From positions 3,224,001-3,288,000 of the forward strand of contig JASSKH010000012.1 of NCBI GenBank assembly GCA_031763025.1: a stretch of 64,000 nucleotides of DNA. Reading direction: 5' to 3'. Made by a program: the position numbers and the translations under genes. How positions within the stretch are numbered: the first letter of the stretch is position 1; the number at the start of each line of letters is the position of its first letter. This stretch comes from Macrocystis pyrifera. Its lineage: Eukaryota > Sar > Phaeophyceae > Laminariales > Laminariaceae. This document shows, piece after piece, positions 11,458 through 21,894 of this stretch. The notes beneath the pieces are model-generated. The model searched no databases. It saw nothing but the letters and a program-made list of their open reading frames with translations, and was not told the DNA's origin.

Positions 11458-12056
11458 AGGTGGTTGCGGGTCCGTTTTTCCCGCCTACTTGTACGGTTGG
11501 GTTGAGGTTCACCTCTATCTCCCCTTGATGGACTGTCGTGGCTATCGTCAAGGCATAGCCGTCGGTGACGACGTCCCAACGCTGTCGTCAAAGTAAGGTT
11601 CACCCTTTTACCACGGTCGAATGATCCTACACGAATTCCGAGTAGTTATTCCCCAAAACGTAAGTGCAGCCCAAGAGTAAAGCATATACCGTCATTAAGT
11701 TTTCGTTGATGGCGGCATGAATAGCACTGACCGGAGTGTTTTGATATTCCTACGCCTCTTCGAATAGCCCCCCCCCCCCGCTATGCCGCTACCTCTAGCG
11801 AACGCATTCCTTGTCGCCTAGCTCTTCGGTGCATTCTAGTATTTCTTTTGTGGGGTGTTGGCGAATAATTGGTTAGCGTCGGGTTTCTTGTGTTCTGTTT
11901 CCTACCTGGTATATGATAGCAATCACACCTCACGAAAAAAAAATTGCTGTGCGAAAAAAAAAATGAGCACATAGCGTTTTTACCCCAAGTATTTTTGGGC
12001 TGGGTAACTCTGTGGGTTGGTTAGCAAAAGGGAGCAACTTATGATTCACCTGTTTA
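11458..12056. other. no gene seen
   Basis: Contains a 12-C run at about 11768-11779 and A-runs at 11935-11965. No coding or RNA feature is supported. Confidence 0.4.
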
Positions 12057-12057
12057 A

Positions 12058-12137
12058 CCAATCAGCGTATCGCGTTTGTCGGTTTCAAAATTTTAAAAAC
12101 CCAACCGAACGAGATTATCACAAACACCCTATATAAG
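12058..12137 (+). promoter_or_regulatory. possible CCAAT/TATA promoter upstream of the PI synthase exons
   Basis: CCAAT at 12058-12062 is followed by TATATAAG at 12130-12137, a spacing typical of a polymerase II promoter reading +. The first supported PI synthase exon is at 12849 on the same strand. A small + strand open frame with an ATG at 12334 (opening residues MRRSIGAQQSF) lies between and could be a leader or first exon, but has no recognised domain. This is inference from motif spacing only; both motifs are common by chance in such DNA. Confidence 0.3.
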
Positions 12138-12468
12138 TGCGATTTTCGCTTGCTTGGTCGCCGAAACAGCACAATTATTGCCTCGTGCCGCTTGCCCGCG
12201 TTGAAGTGTCCTCTTTCGTGGGGCCGGTTTTTTTTTGTTTCGTCGATGGTCGTTCGCGTCGTTCGTTGAGTGCATTTCTTTTTCCGTTGAAAATTCGGAA
12301 GCGTTCGTGGGCGTGCCTTTCCATATATGACGAATGCGTCGTTCGATAGGGGCGCAACAATCTTTTTCGAGGCAATCCTCACTTGAGGAGCTCGACATAC
12401 CTCACCCAAAACTGAAAAAAATGGGAAAAAAGGGACGCTTAACCCGACGAAGAATCCCATGGATTAAC

Positions 12469-12580
12469 GTATCACGGGAGATCATAGTAAATAGGACCTA
12501 CGGTACACACAAAAACCTATATATTTACCTATTTTTACCAACAATACTTGGTCCTATTTACTATGGTCCTCCGTAATAGT
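12469..12580. mobile_element. MITE family M2, copy 3
   Basis: Starts ATCACGGGAGATCATAGTAA and ends TATTTACTATGGTCCTCCGT followed by AATAGT. Its arms are the most clearly palindromic of the family. It lies just upstream of the first identified PI synthase exon. Confidence 0.75.
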
Positions 12581-12848
12581 AAAAATACCAATGTTATTCC
12601 ATTCCGACGACAAGGTGCACGCCTTACAAGGCGCTTGCACTTGCCTTATAAGGCATGCCTTTTAGGGTAGTCCCGCCGTGCCCTTAAGGAGCCCCGCACC
12701 ATCATAATTGCTTTGACCAGAAAGTGACACTCTATTGCGGTACACGTCCTGCTCGTTTGCGTGTGCGGGAGATCCGTGAGTTTGTCTTGTCTCGCCGTTA
12801 ACTTCTTGCCGCCCCCTCCCACCCGGTTCGTTTTGCGCTGGCCGTTAG

Positions 12849-12919
12849 CTCTTGCTTGTATGTGGTGGCCTTCGCGGGAGATGCTGTGGACGGCCATGTC
12901 GCGAGAAAGTTCAACCAAG
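12849..12919 (+). CDS. PIS: PI synthase exon with the first half of the catalytic motif
   Basis: Translates to SCLYVVAFAGDAVDG, then HVARKFNQ, and ends with one base of the next codon before donor GGTACG at 12920. The two Asp of DAVDG and the AR pair are metal- and CDP-binding positions in the family. The 3' border is firm. The 5' border (acceptor TTAG at 12845-12848) is the only AG available after an in-frame stop at 12799-12801, so it is likely but less certain. Confidence 0.88.
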
Positions 12920-15900
12920 GTACGAAGAATGAGCGGCCTGTCGTATGTAGTTGTCTACCCTATACGAAAGAAGTAGATGAAGGGTTGAGTCGCGCTGCAA
13001 AAGTGAGAACAGGCAGTCTTTTCATATGTGGTGTTATTGCCCTTCCGATCTACAGCGATTTCTGCGTGCCCCCTAGCTATTGGAATCTGCATCGGAGGAT
13101 GAAGACAGATGGATTAAAACAATCCATAACAGCTTAAAGGAGCAGCCTTTCGCTAGCGAACACTGCAGGGCATCGTTTTCACGGGGTTTGCTCCCTTAGC
13201 AGTCGTCACCTCGTGGGCGTTGTGCATGCTACATCCTGCGCTGTGCGATGGTAGCGCAGTAGCAACGGTTGCCAAGCACGCAATTGTGTACCGCCAGAGT
13301 CCGCACGCCGCAGGCCCAGTCCGCCTAGCGATTCGTACTACAGTACCACGGTACGTATGAATTTGTCACGGATGTTGTTGGGCATGGCGTATTTATCGCT
13401 TGTTATCCTACTGTTCAGTTCATACCTCGGACAGATAGTGTACAGATCATCTACAAATCGTTCCCAAAGTTCATTGTGTAGATGTTTCAAGGCGGACCTA
13501 TCCCCAGTCTTGTATGGTCCAGCTCATGTTGCCGGGTGGGACCCGTATAGACCGCATGATCTAGCACGTGTTTCCTGGGTTGCATCTGTACTGTTGAAGA
13601 TCCTGCTCAACCTCCTCGCGACGACAGACGAAGGGTTATATGATCTACAGTAGATGATGATTATCCGAGGTGTGCAAAATCTACTCTTACAGGGGTGCTC
13701 GCTCCTGGCAGCGCAAATCTGATCGCCACCTTGCCGGCGTAATTTCGGTTAGATCGGCGACGAATGCTACGACAGGGGTTGCAGTTTGGGGTAGCGCTTT
13801 TTGGCCAAAATACGTACGACCGACGGGGCGCTCCTCAACTGTGGAACTGTCAATAAGTCATGTGCCTTATTAGGCATGCCTTATCACTGGAACACGAATT
13901 TGTGATTACGCAGTACGTATACTTTGAGTGGTTTATCCTCAAAACGGTAGTGCAGCCTTAAAAGGGATAACCTAGGACGTGGGATTGGTGATCGGGCTGC
14001 ACTTTCAGTTTTCTCGGGGTCCGGTTGGGGTGGGACGTGGAGCTCCGCAAGTGAGGAAGTAGCCTCAGGGGTGTGTCTAAACAGAATCGAAATCGAAAAT
14101 CGAAAATCGAATTGATAATAAACAAGGCGCTGATTGGTCCCTGGTCAAAACATGTTCCCCTTCGTTTTTTAAGTTCCGAAAAAATGAACGATTTACAACC
14201 CAATGCCAAAATCAAAAAGTTGACGGCTGGGAATCGAAAAGGAAATGGAAAGCACGAACAGCAACAATTCAGCTCGTCCTACTGGTCAGCGCAGCCACGT
14301 CAAAATATCACATCAGGACCGCCGTACACAGCATCCAACCCACAGCTAGCACGGCAACTTAGCCGCATAGACCCCCCGTAAACAGCCAGCAGGCGAACCA
14401 CAACACCAGCCCCGACGTTCTCGGGCCTTTGTTTCCCGGCGTTCGAGCCAGAGCGAGCATAGTTTGAGGAAAATTCAGGATGATACCCTCGAGAACGAGG
14501 TCGGAAGTTCGTTCTCAGTATAATTTCAAGTTTGATCTCGGGGCGTCAACGCTGGACGCCACCACCTCCATGGGAGGCCCAACGACCTCCCGGAATCGAA
14601 TTGCCGTCGCGTTTGCCTGCTTGTGTGGTGGATCTGTGTTACCGAGCGCTAGATTGCCGGCATGTGTGCACAGATGCGAACGGCCTAGTAGGTTGTGCTC
14701 TCCGTTGCTTTTTGCCTGGACTTCTATTTTCACTTTTCGATTCTGTTTAGACACATCGGCATATTTTTATCGAAATCGAAATTAATTCGATTTTCGATTG
14801 AGCTTTTCGATTCTGTTTAGACACACCCTCATAAATTACCGGGTGCACCTTTATCGCAGCATGCATGCATCCGTCGCTATCCAGACACACGCGAAACAAC
14901 CACTAGCCCAGGATACGCTAACTCGTTCGGTGGTGTTTTTGTTCACCGACTTGTTTCGTTTCTTAGAGGCGTCGCTGTGCCGTGTAACCCTTCCCGTCGG
15001 CGTTCACCCCGCGCCGGTTCTGGATTGTCGCTCTTCGTTGAATGGGCCAGAAGTCACATGTCTTTCTGGACGCTAGCTGTCACTACATTAGGGTAGCCGT
15101 CAATTCGTTTACCACACGGTAGTGATGATATTACCCGCTGAATTAGTTATAAGCCCTGTCGGCGCGACTTTTCCAATCGTAAACTTCCCTCGGTCCTCTC
15201 AGCTTCGAGATTCGGCGCAGTGCTGGACATGGTCACAGACCGGTGCTCCACAGCTGGCCTCCTCCTGGTGCTGTCCCGCCTCTACGATCACAGCCAGGCC
15301 TTCGCTTTTTTGGTGCTCATGTTCCTAGACTTATCCAGTCACTGGATGCACACACACAGGTGAGACTCGAGCTACCATGGCGGCCAGCTGGTGTACGTAG
15401 TCAAATAGACCACCGATCCACCTCGGCTTTCAATCATCGGTTTCGGCCAACGGCTTGCAATCAGCGGCGTTCAGCCAGTAGCTTTCAGTGGTTTCCTGTC
15501 AACGGCTTTCAGTCAACGGGGTCCACTTCAATATTGTCATACACGACCTACGTGTCCCGGGTCCCTCTGGGTATGAACGCCTTTAAAACCATTTGATATC
15601 ATATGAATACTATGCCAAACGTTTTGACGTTTCAGTGCGTGCGGCCGCTGCTTTCCCCTAGTCATCTCGTTGGAGAGGTGATACTTTTTGTTTTCTATGC
15701 CAAAATGGACGACTCCTACATGGGTTCCGTAGCACGAGTGCAAGTCTGCTTTGTAGTCTCTGCCAGGGGCAGCTCAAACGCTAATGGGGCGTTTTGCGAG
15801 GTATCGCGTCCTCTTCCCTTGAGGTGTCCCAGCGCCGTCGACGCTATGTTGTGGGGCTGCGAGTTGGCTGAGTATGAGTCGTCGACTAGATAATAGTTGG

Positions 15901-18900
15901 TTAGATTACTGCAGATATTAATAGTTGCAATGGTGCCAACCATCCAACTTTTGGATTTACGGCTTTCTAGGGAGGCTTGTTTGATTTTTGATCTTTTTGT
16001 TCGCAAGATCAAACCAAATAGCGTAAGTGTCGGCGCCCTGCCGCGCCCCCCCCCCTCGCGTCCGGGGGAGGGGGGGGGGTTGTTTTGGCCCGCTTCCGAT
16101 TCTTAGTCGAATGAAATCAATTATTACGGGGAGCCATAGTATCACTCTGTCCCGAATTATAAGCACCGTTTGGCATAAAAATTTGTGTAAACACGGTTTT
16201 TATATAATGGGACAGTGGTATTTAGAACCCACCATGTACCCGAAAAAACATGTATCCCCCTAATTTTAGCAACCATATTTGGTTCTGATTACTATGGTCC
16301 CTATTAACTGTAATAGTTCGCTAGCTTCGCCACCCAACGAGCCGTGAAATCCACCCAAATCACAGCCCTACTAATTTCTGCAGTTCGCTTGGTATCTCAC
16401 GACAAACGGTTGGTTTCACACGGCACATCGGATAGTTGAAAACGTACCTGGTATGCCTCGCGATCTATCGCGCACTCTGTTGAAATTGTCTTCGTATGAT
16501 AAACATTGTATGGGGGTACTGTTAAGGTTGTTGCACACGACGGTTTTTCGAAGGTGTAACGTGGCCGGTTGGGCGCGCGCGCGGTCGAACGTTTCCCAGT
16601 GCTCCTCCAATTTTGTTTTTTGTTGCGTATCTGCACATGTTTTCGCTCGTTTCACCGAAATTTTAATGCGAGCGACGATGTGAAACAATACAATCAATTC
16701 TCCGCCCCTCCGCCCCTCCGCCCCCCGCCCGCATGCGTCGACTGCGTGCATGTACGTCCAAATGCACTTAACGGCACGGCACAGCGTTATCGATAAGCAC
16801 CACAAGGCAACGACGACGCTTCGACGGCGCAACGCTTTGATCCGCACCTACTACGACAACTTGCCCTTCTTCGCCTTTTGCTGCATCGGTACCGAGCTGT
16901 TTTACGTGCTGCTGTACCTTCTGCACTTCATTTCGCCAGAGAGTCGAGCTTTCGCTCCGTTCCGCAAGGTATGTACATACCATTGACTGGGATGAGATAA
17001 TTTTACGCGTGTGTACACTTCGCACATTAGTTAACCAAACGAAACAGGGGCGCTGCAATTCTTCTCCCTGAACTGCGGCTCGCGTTTGGTGGGTCGAAAG
17101 TCATGCTATCTAAATGACCAGCCAATCAGCGGCTTCGGCCAATCAAAAGCGACCGCACGGACATGGAAGATCGGCCAAAACACGCCTCCGACAGAACAAA
17201 ACATACCAAAAAGTACCGGCGATAAACGAACCCGGAAGGCCCACAGAAGGCAATACAATACACCAATACTTCCCGGCAAAACAGAGTGCGCAGACCTCTC
17301 TGGACGGAACCTTAAGGAACGTTGATGTACAAACATGAATATGAAACGACCCTTACATCCTACCGGTTAGCCTCCTCGAAGTTTGAGTCGCGCGGCAACC
17401 GCGGCCACTCCCACCTCGGGTTGCATCTACTGCTGCTGTTGCGCTGCAGACAGTAGGTCTACTGCTGTTGTTGCGCTGCAGACAGTAGGTCTACTGCTGC
17501 TGTTGTACGTCTACTGCTGCTGTTGAGCTAGCTATATGCTACCTGGCGGTACAGTAGTTGCCTGCCCACACCATCCGACGCCGCATTTACTCACGCTTTT
17601 TTCTTGCGTACATCGTGCCCGGGACATATTGGGTTCGTCCACGAGGGAACACCGCGATAACTCACACATCGGACAGATCGCCGATCCCCGTTTAATGAAC
17701 TAGATCTTCGACGCCAGATATATTCTGACCTGTATGATCTGTTTGATCTATTAATAGCTCAGGTTGCAAGGTGGGGGTCGTCTAACTTGCGTATTCTACT
17801 GTAGCACATTTTTCATGCGCTGGATATATCTGCACAACACAGATCCCGCACAACATCTCATAGTGGAAGATTATGACCTAGATGATCTATCTGTAGATAG
17901 TGTATCTGTAGATGATCTGTCCGATGTGTGCAAAAATGACAGCGCTCACGCAGTGACAACGTCGCTCGAAAAACTTGCTTGTTGAAGCGACGGCCGATTT
18001 GTCGCTCGAAGTATACACGGGAATGCCGTTTTGAGGCGCGACACGAAGTACGTGAACGTTGTTTCCGGCGGCCGCGATGAGTCCGCGGGAAATGCACCAT
18101 TTCGGAGCAACTCCGGACACGGTATACCGTTTTTTTTTGGTTCAACATTTTATGACTGGTTGAGCATCTACCGGTTAGTATGGCACTTTTACTATAGTAG
18201 TATGCCTGGTATTCGTTTAGGGCTAGCCCATAGAAGTGTTGGTCGGGTGGCGTGAACAAATGTATTCGAATTTCATGTTTCGGGTGAGATATTGAGCTCT
18301 TCATGTGGCGAAAAATCTCAGAGAATAAGGCACCACCCCTATATATGCGGTGGCATTGCTCTTCGGGTAGCGATAGGGTAAGTCCCGCTATAATGTAGGA
18401 ACGTATTTATTCTGTCGTCAACTGCGTGTGCTGGTGGAAGGCATATTCTTTTTTTTTTCTTCATTATTTTCGGAGATTTTCGGTCGGACAGCGAGGAATC
18501 TCCGGCGCCACCCAGCCTGAAAGTAAGGCATACCCTAATAAGGCATGCTCTATATTATAGGTGGTCGTGTCAAGTAGTATCTCGATTCGCTCGTATTTGT
18601 AGTCACGCAACATGCTAAAAGTAGGCCTCGGCGCGGGGGGCTGGTGGTTTTGAGCCGGTATATAATGCAGAGAGGATAAAGGACTATTGAATATGTTGTT
18701 GTCGTTTTATCAGGGGTGGTCTTGTGCCCGAATTGGAACACAGGAGTGCCGCCGTGGTTTGGTGGAGAGGGTTGCAAGTATCGTCCATTCACACGTTTCG
18801 TACGCGCCCTTAGGCTATGGGTGTCGTGTGTTACGACAGTGAGGGTCCAAGGTTTACTCGCTCGTGTGTGCTTGAAAGAGGTTTCTCGTGCATGTTGCCA

Positions 18901-19095
18901 CGTCTGAACCCCCCCCCCCCCCCCCCGCCGCTGTGCTCGCGTCTTCATGATGAATTACCTATCCTGATAAATCCTGATCAGGTTTGCTGTTGGCTCTGCT
19001 TTCCAGCCTGCGTGCTGAAGCAGCTGATCAACGTCGCTCAAATTTGTTCCGCCGCTCGGACGCTTGCCTTGGCGGAGGTGGATCTGCCGCGTTAG
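12849..19095 (+). CDS. PIS: phosphatidylinositol synthase (CDP-DAG--inositol 3-phosphatidyltransferase), 4 exons seen, 5' exon missing
   Basis: This integral ER-type membrane enzyme joins inositol to CDP-diacylglycerol, giving phosphatidylinositol and CMP. Exons are 12849-12919, 15203-15359, 16785-16968 and 18982-19095 (stop TAG). All internal borders are GT-AG and the phases agree (1, 2, 0). The family motif D-x2-D-G-x2-A-R-x8-G-x3-D-x3-D is complete and correctly spaced only after joining exons 1 and 2: DAVDGHVARKFNQ meets FGAVLDMVTDR. The third exon carries the LIRTYYDNLPFFAFCC and LFYVLLYLLHF helices; the last carries VLKQLINVAQICSAA, matching the C-terminal helix region of the family. 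Not found: the exon with the first helix (usually NVxLYxPNxIGYxR), so the gene starts upstream or has lost it. Every intron holds mobile elements. The codon choice favours C/G at third positions, unlike the flanks. Confidence 0.93.
13421..13678 (+). mobile_element. MITE family M1, copy 3 (in PI synthase intron)
   Basis: Ends are CATACCTCGGACAGATAGTG and TTATCCGAGGTGTGCAAAAT. The core is CCAGCTCATGTTGCCGGGTG, then GTTTCCTGGGTTGCATCTGT. It lies in the 2.3-kb intron between the first and second identified exons. Confidence 0.8.
14068..14828. mobile_element. 761-bp inverted-repeat element in PI synthase intron
   Basis: The left end GGGGTGTGTCTAAACAGAAT is inverted at the right end (ATTCTGTTTAGACACACCC). 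Both arms continue into CGAAATCGAAAATCGAA-type runs. TCA flanks both sides (14065-14067 and 14829-14831), a likely 3-bp target duplication. A further partial copy of the right terminus (TTCGATTCTGTTTAGACACA) lies at about 14736-14755. The interior has no recognised gene. The 3-bp duplication suggests a PIF/Harbinger relative, though TCA is not the usual TWA. Confidence 0.65.
15203..15359 (+). CDS. PIS: PI synthase exon with the second half of the catalytic motif
   Basis: Acceptor CCTCTCAG at 15195-15202 and donor AGGTGAGACT at 15358. The translation includes ASRFGAVLDMVTDRCSTAGL, a hydrophobic helix LLLVLSRLYDHSQAFAF, then FLDLSSHWMHTH. GAVLDMVTD supplies the third and fourth Asp of the motif, and SSHW is a conserved PI synthase landmark. 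The exon begins with two bases completing a codon and ends with two, matching its neighbours. Confidence 0.94.
16124..16317. mobile_element. MITE family M2, copy 4 (carries a nested element)
   Basis: Starts TACGGGGAGCCATAGTA and ends GGTTCTGATTACTATGGTCC followed by CTATTAACTG. Its interior (GAACCCACCATGTACCCG) matches copy 5 at 51240. A 77-bp element sits at its TA dinucleotide. The whole lies in the PI synthase intron between 15359 and 16785. Confidence 0.75.
16142..16218. mobile_element. 77-bp Tc1/mariner-like MITE nested in M2 copy 4
   Basis: The arms TCACTCTGTCCCGAATTATA and TATAATGGGACAGTGG are imperfect inverses. TA flanks both sides (16140-16141 and 16219-16220). The continuous M2 sequence at 51 kb shows what the empty site looks like. 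TA duplication with CACTGTCCC-type ends fits the Tc1/mariner superfamily. Confidence 0.7.
16785..16968 (+). CDS. PIS: PI synthase exon with central membrane helices
   Basis: Acceptor GGCACAG at 16778-16784 and donor GCAAGGTATGTAC at 16964. The translation runs from VIDKHHKATTTLRRRNALIR through TYYDNLPFFAFCCIGTELFY to VLLYLLHFISPESRAFAPFR. In this family an LxRxYY motif precedes a helix containing a Glu followed by aromatic residues; here these are IRTYY and GTELFY. The exon has one completing base then 61 full codons, so it ends in phase 0. Confidence 0.94.
17427..17527 (+). repeat. 36-bp minisatellite (CTACTGCTGCTGTTG)
   Basis: GGTCTACTGCTGYTGTTGCG followed by CTGCAGACAGTA repeats about 2.7 times, decaying into shorter CTACTGCTGCTGTTG units. 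It lies in the last PI synthase intron. Confidence 0.8.
17661..17935 (+). mobile_element. MITE family M1, copy 4 (in PI synthase intron)
   Basis: Left end CTCACACATCGGACAGATCG; right end GATGATCTGTCCGATGTGTG. Tandem CTGTAGAT units precede the right end. The core is more diverged than in other copies (GCTCAGGTTGCAAGGTGGGG). Confidence 0.8.
18982..19095 (+). CDS. PIS: PI synthase terminal exon
   Basis: Acceptor CCTGATCAG ends at 18981. Phase-0 translation VCCWLCFPACVLKQLINVAQ, then ICSAARTLALAEVDLPR and stop TAG at 19093-19095. This matches the final helix and short cytosolic tail of PI synthases (a V-L-K-x2-I-N-V-x-Q/H type segment followed by an Ala-rich tail). The intron before it is 2.0 kb. 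Confidence 0.9.
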   Translation, partial: VCCWLCFPACVLKQLINVAQICSAARTLALAEVDLPR

Positions 19096-19198
19096 ACGTC
19101 GGGGCTATGGTAGATCGCACCAATTTGTTCCTCCACACAACGCACACAGACAAGCTCTCCCCAACAACAACGTGTCGTGCGTTTGCAATGGAGCTCTG

Positions 19199-19434
19199 CA
19201 CACCTCGGACAAGATCATCGATTCCCACTTCACGATCTAGATCATGCAAAGCAGATATATATATATAGATCTTATGCGATCTAGCTCATGTTGCCGGGCG
19301 GAAGCCGTACAACTTGCATGATTTAGGACATGTTGACTGGGTTGGATCTGTACTATATTCTGACCTTCCACAACATCTCGGAACGGGCAGGTCAGGATCT
19401 TGACGATCTAGATCATGATCTGTCCGACGGGTGG
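19199..19434 (+). mobile_element. MITE family M1, copy 5
   Basis: Left end CACACCTCGGACAAGATCAT; right end GATCATGATCTGTCCGACGG followed by GTGG. The core has GATCTAGCTCATGTTGCCGG and GACTGGGTTGGATCTGTACT. AGCTCT occurs just outside both ends (19192 and 19435 regions), a possible target duplication. It lies about 100 bp downstream of the PI synthase stop. Confidence 0.82.
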
Positions 19435-20700
19435 AAGCTCTCACCATTGTTTTGACGCGATTTGAGTTTAGTTTTGAGCATCCGGTAAGATCGAAAGACC
19501 ACGTGGTGTCAGCAGCGCGTGGCGTACGGACAGCCAGGCCCAACGTCGTATCCAAGCCGACCGCAAGATGAGAGCGTGCGGTGGACACCTGCAGCACACG
19601 GATGCGGTACGCGGATGCTCCTGGTGTTTGGTGGAAGTGCTTGACCTTAGCAGCTGCGATTCGGGCTAGGTGCGTTCTGCTGCTTGCTTTCTGCCAGAAG
19701 GAGCGGGGCGGGCATGTTTTTCCCGAAAATGACGTGCGAGCCTGCTGCGCGGAACGTTGCGGCCGGCATCATCGTGTTGTATGTGCTTGCTTCCTTTCTG
19801 GCGCCTTGTTTCCCAACTGATTCGGCCGATTTTTTTGCTTCTCTCGGCGCTTATGGAGCGTCTGCCCCGTAAAACAAGACTTGCAACGATAGTAAATGAC
19901 GCGTGCAGGCCACCATACGTAGTACAGCACCATATATATCAAGGGTTATGTATTCTCGTAGCATTCTGTTTGTAGAGTTGTGTGTGCAGAGATAGAGGGG
20001 TATGTGTCCGATATGTATTTATTGGTGTGTAGGGCGTTTGTGGTGTAGCGGGTCTGTTTCTGTATGTTGCCGCTGTAAGAGTTTTTTAGTGTTGAAGCTA
20101 GGCGGCTATTCTGCTGAGGCTCCACTCTAGGCATATCTGCCGTTTCTGTGATCCGTACCCCCTTCAGCAGCAAACTACGTTGCAGGCTTTGCTTTGAGGG
20201 AAGGACGTACGAGTGAATACGCAGGGGAGCTGAGGGGAGACGTTGTCTTTTTCTGCTCGCGATGTGGCGAGTCTACGGTGATATTGTTCTGCGCGGGGCA
20301 CCTACTACCAAGAATACGACTAAGAACGACAGGCTGATACAACATTCACAGGGAATATGGAAAGTCAGTGTAGAATGCCCTTTTTTCCACGCAAGAAACC
20401 CAGCACGGGCCAACAATCTGTTTCTCACTTGCACTACTCAAATATAGGTGTTCTGACGCACGCTACGTAGGGGCAGAACCTTACGTTTCTGAGGCTCCAT
20501 ATTTGAAGCTTCTACCCCATCCAAACACTGGCCACAAAAAAGTTGAAGTAAAGGCCTTTCTCTCTTCTGCTGTAGGTATACAGGGAACGATAGTGTAAAA
20601 CACACATGGTATTCCAACGATGCAATGGTTGGGTAGCTCCTCAGTTGAGGAACCTCGTCAGTCCAACTATTGTTTTGCCGAACTGTGCGATCCCTATCGT
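19435..20700. other. no gene seen
   Basis: No supportable exon or repeat was found. Short open frames at 19581-19975 overlap in several frames without a domain. Confidence 0.4.
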
Positions 20701-20723
20701 AGCACGTTCCACCACACAGTCGC

Positions 20724-21760
20724 ATGCGGACACTCCACATGCGGACACTCCACCAACAGGTTATGAACCTCGACGTGTTCGACGCTTCGATAACAGGGCT
20801 GCGGTCCGATCTGGTTTGTCGAGTGAATAATCCGCCTGAGGCCCGAGCTGCCACAAAATACGCACCTGTGCTTCTGCGAAGACCTGCTGGGAGTTTATCA
20901 GGGCCGTTGTGCTGCGACGTCGGCGGGCTGCACTACTGCGCAGAACGAACGCTCTACTTTCGCATACCAGTTATGCGAAAACAGGAGATTCCAACGTCAC
21001 GGGCCACGCCACCGGCAACCTCGTCAACGGCACGAGAAACAACGTCGTACAACGGGGAGGAAGCAGAGGGCTTCAGCGATTGGCATAAGAAAGTAGGCTT
21101 CGTACTCGTGCTGCGCCCGGATATCGTTGCCACGATGGAAGGCCAGGCCAGGCCAGGTCGAGAGAGGGAAACGGACGATGCGGGTACGATCGGGTCGGAT
21201 ACACAAGTTGCTCTTCTGCACCGCTGTTCATACCGAGTTACTGCATACATTAGGGGGACCCTTATACATCGCCAGATCACACCCTTCAGCGCCAATCCGG
21301 ATATATCTGTACGCGATCCTGCACTTTTGATGACAACCAAGGCGGTGGCTCGACTGATGGCCATCCATGCCTACGATGAACGCGGGACCCGTGGCGATGG
21401 GTAGAATGCGATGAAAGAACTGGAGGTCAAGCGCCCTACGGTCACTAACGATACAATCTACGCAGTTCAGGCGGCACTCGTGGCCACAACTAGGAACCGG
21501 ACGAAGACCTCAGCCACACACCATGCACAGGAGAGAAACCTGGGCAGCCGGGTGACCATCATGGGTGAAAGAACTCGTCACCGAGCGGCGCTTCACAGAG
21601 GTCGTTGTCCAAATACTCCCGAAGAAGTACCGGGACATGAAGTGGACGACCTACAAGGACCATGACTTCGAACTGCCCATGATCTAGGCTACCATGCGCC
21701 ACCTATACACCTGGGCAACTTGTGGCGCAACAAGGGCATGGGTGGACTCATCGTGGAGTG
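20724..21760 (+). pseudogene. degenerate Ty1/copia gag
   Basis: An open frame from about 20724 ends at an in-frame TAG at 21402-21404, and the same frame resumes. Within it, EGFSDWHKKVGFVLVLRPDI resembles the N-terminal Gag-like region of copia elements. From about 21565 the reading shifts by one frame to ELVTERRFTEVVVQILPKKY, then RDMKWTTYKDHDFELPMI and a stop at 21684-21686, then MRHLYTW. The pattern L-T/S-E-x-R-F-x-E-x-V-x-Q-x-L-P-x-x-Y is characteristic of copia Gag. Stop plus frameshift make it non-functional. Immediately upstream, ACCAACAGGTTATGAACC could be an LTR end plus primer-binding site, but no second LTR is seen. No protease, integrase or reverse transcriptase follows. Confidence 0.7.
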
Positions 21761-21894
21761 TAGCGTGACCATGTTGGTGGAGTCAGCACCTTAACATCTA
21801 CCACAACTGAGGTAGGCCGGAACACTTGTAAGAGCAACTTCACAGTGGCTGCTAAGGACAACGACAAGCGGAGCAACGGCCACCCTGGCAAGAG

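Noticed and set aside
12334..12468. First exon of PI synthase (MRRSIGAQQSF...)
   Set aside because: Position fits, but there is no PI synthase helix and the phase at the possible donor does not match the next exon.
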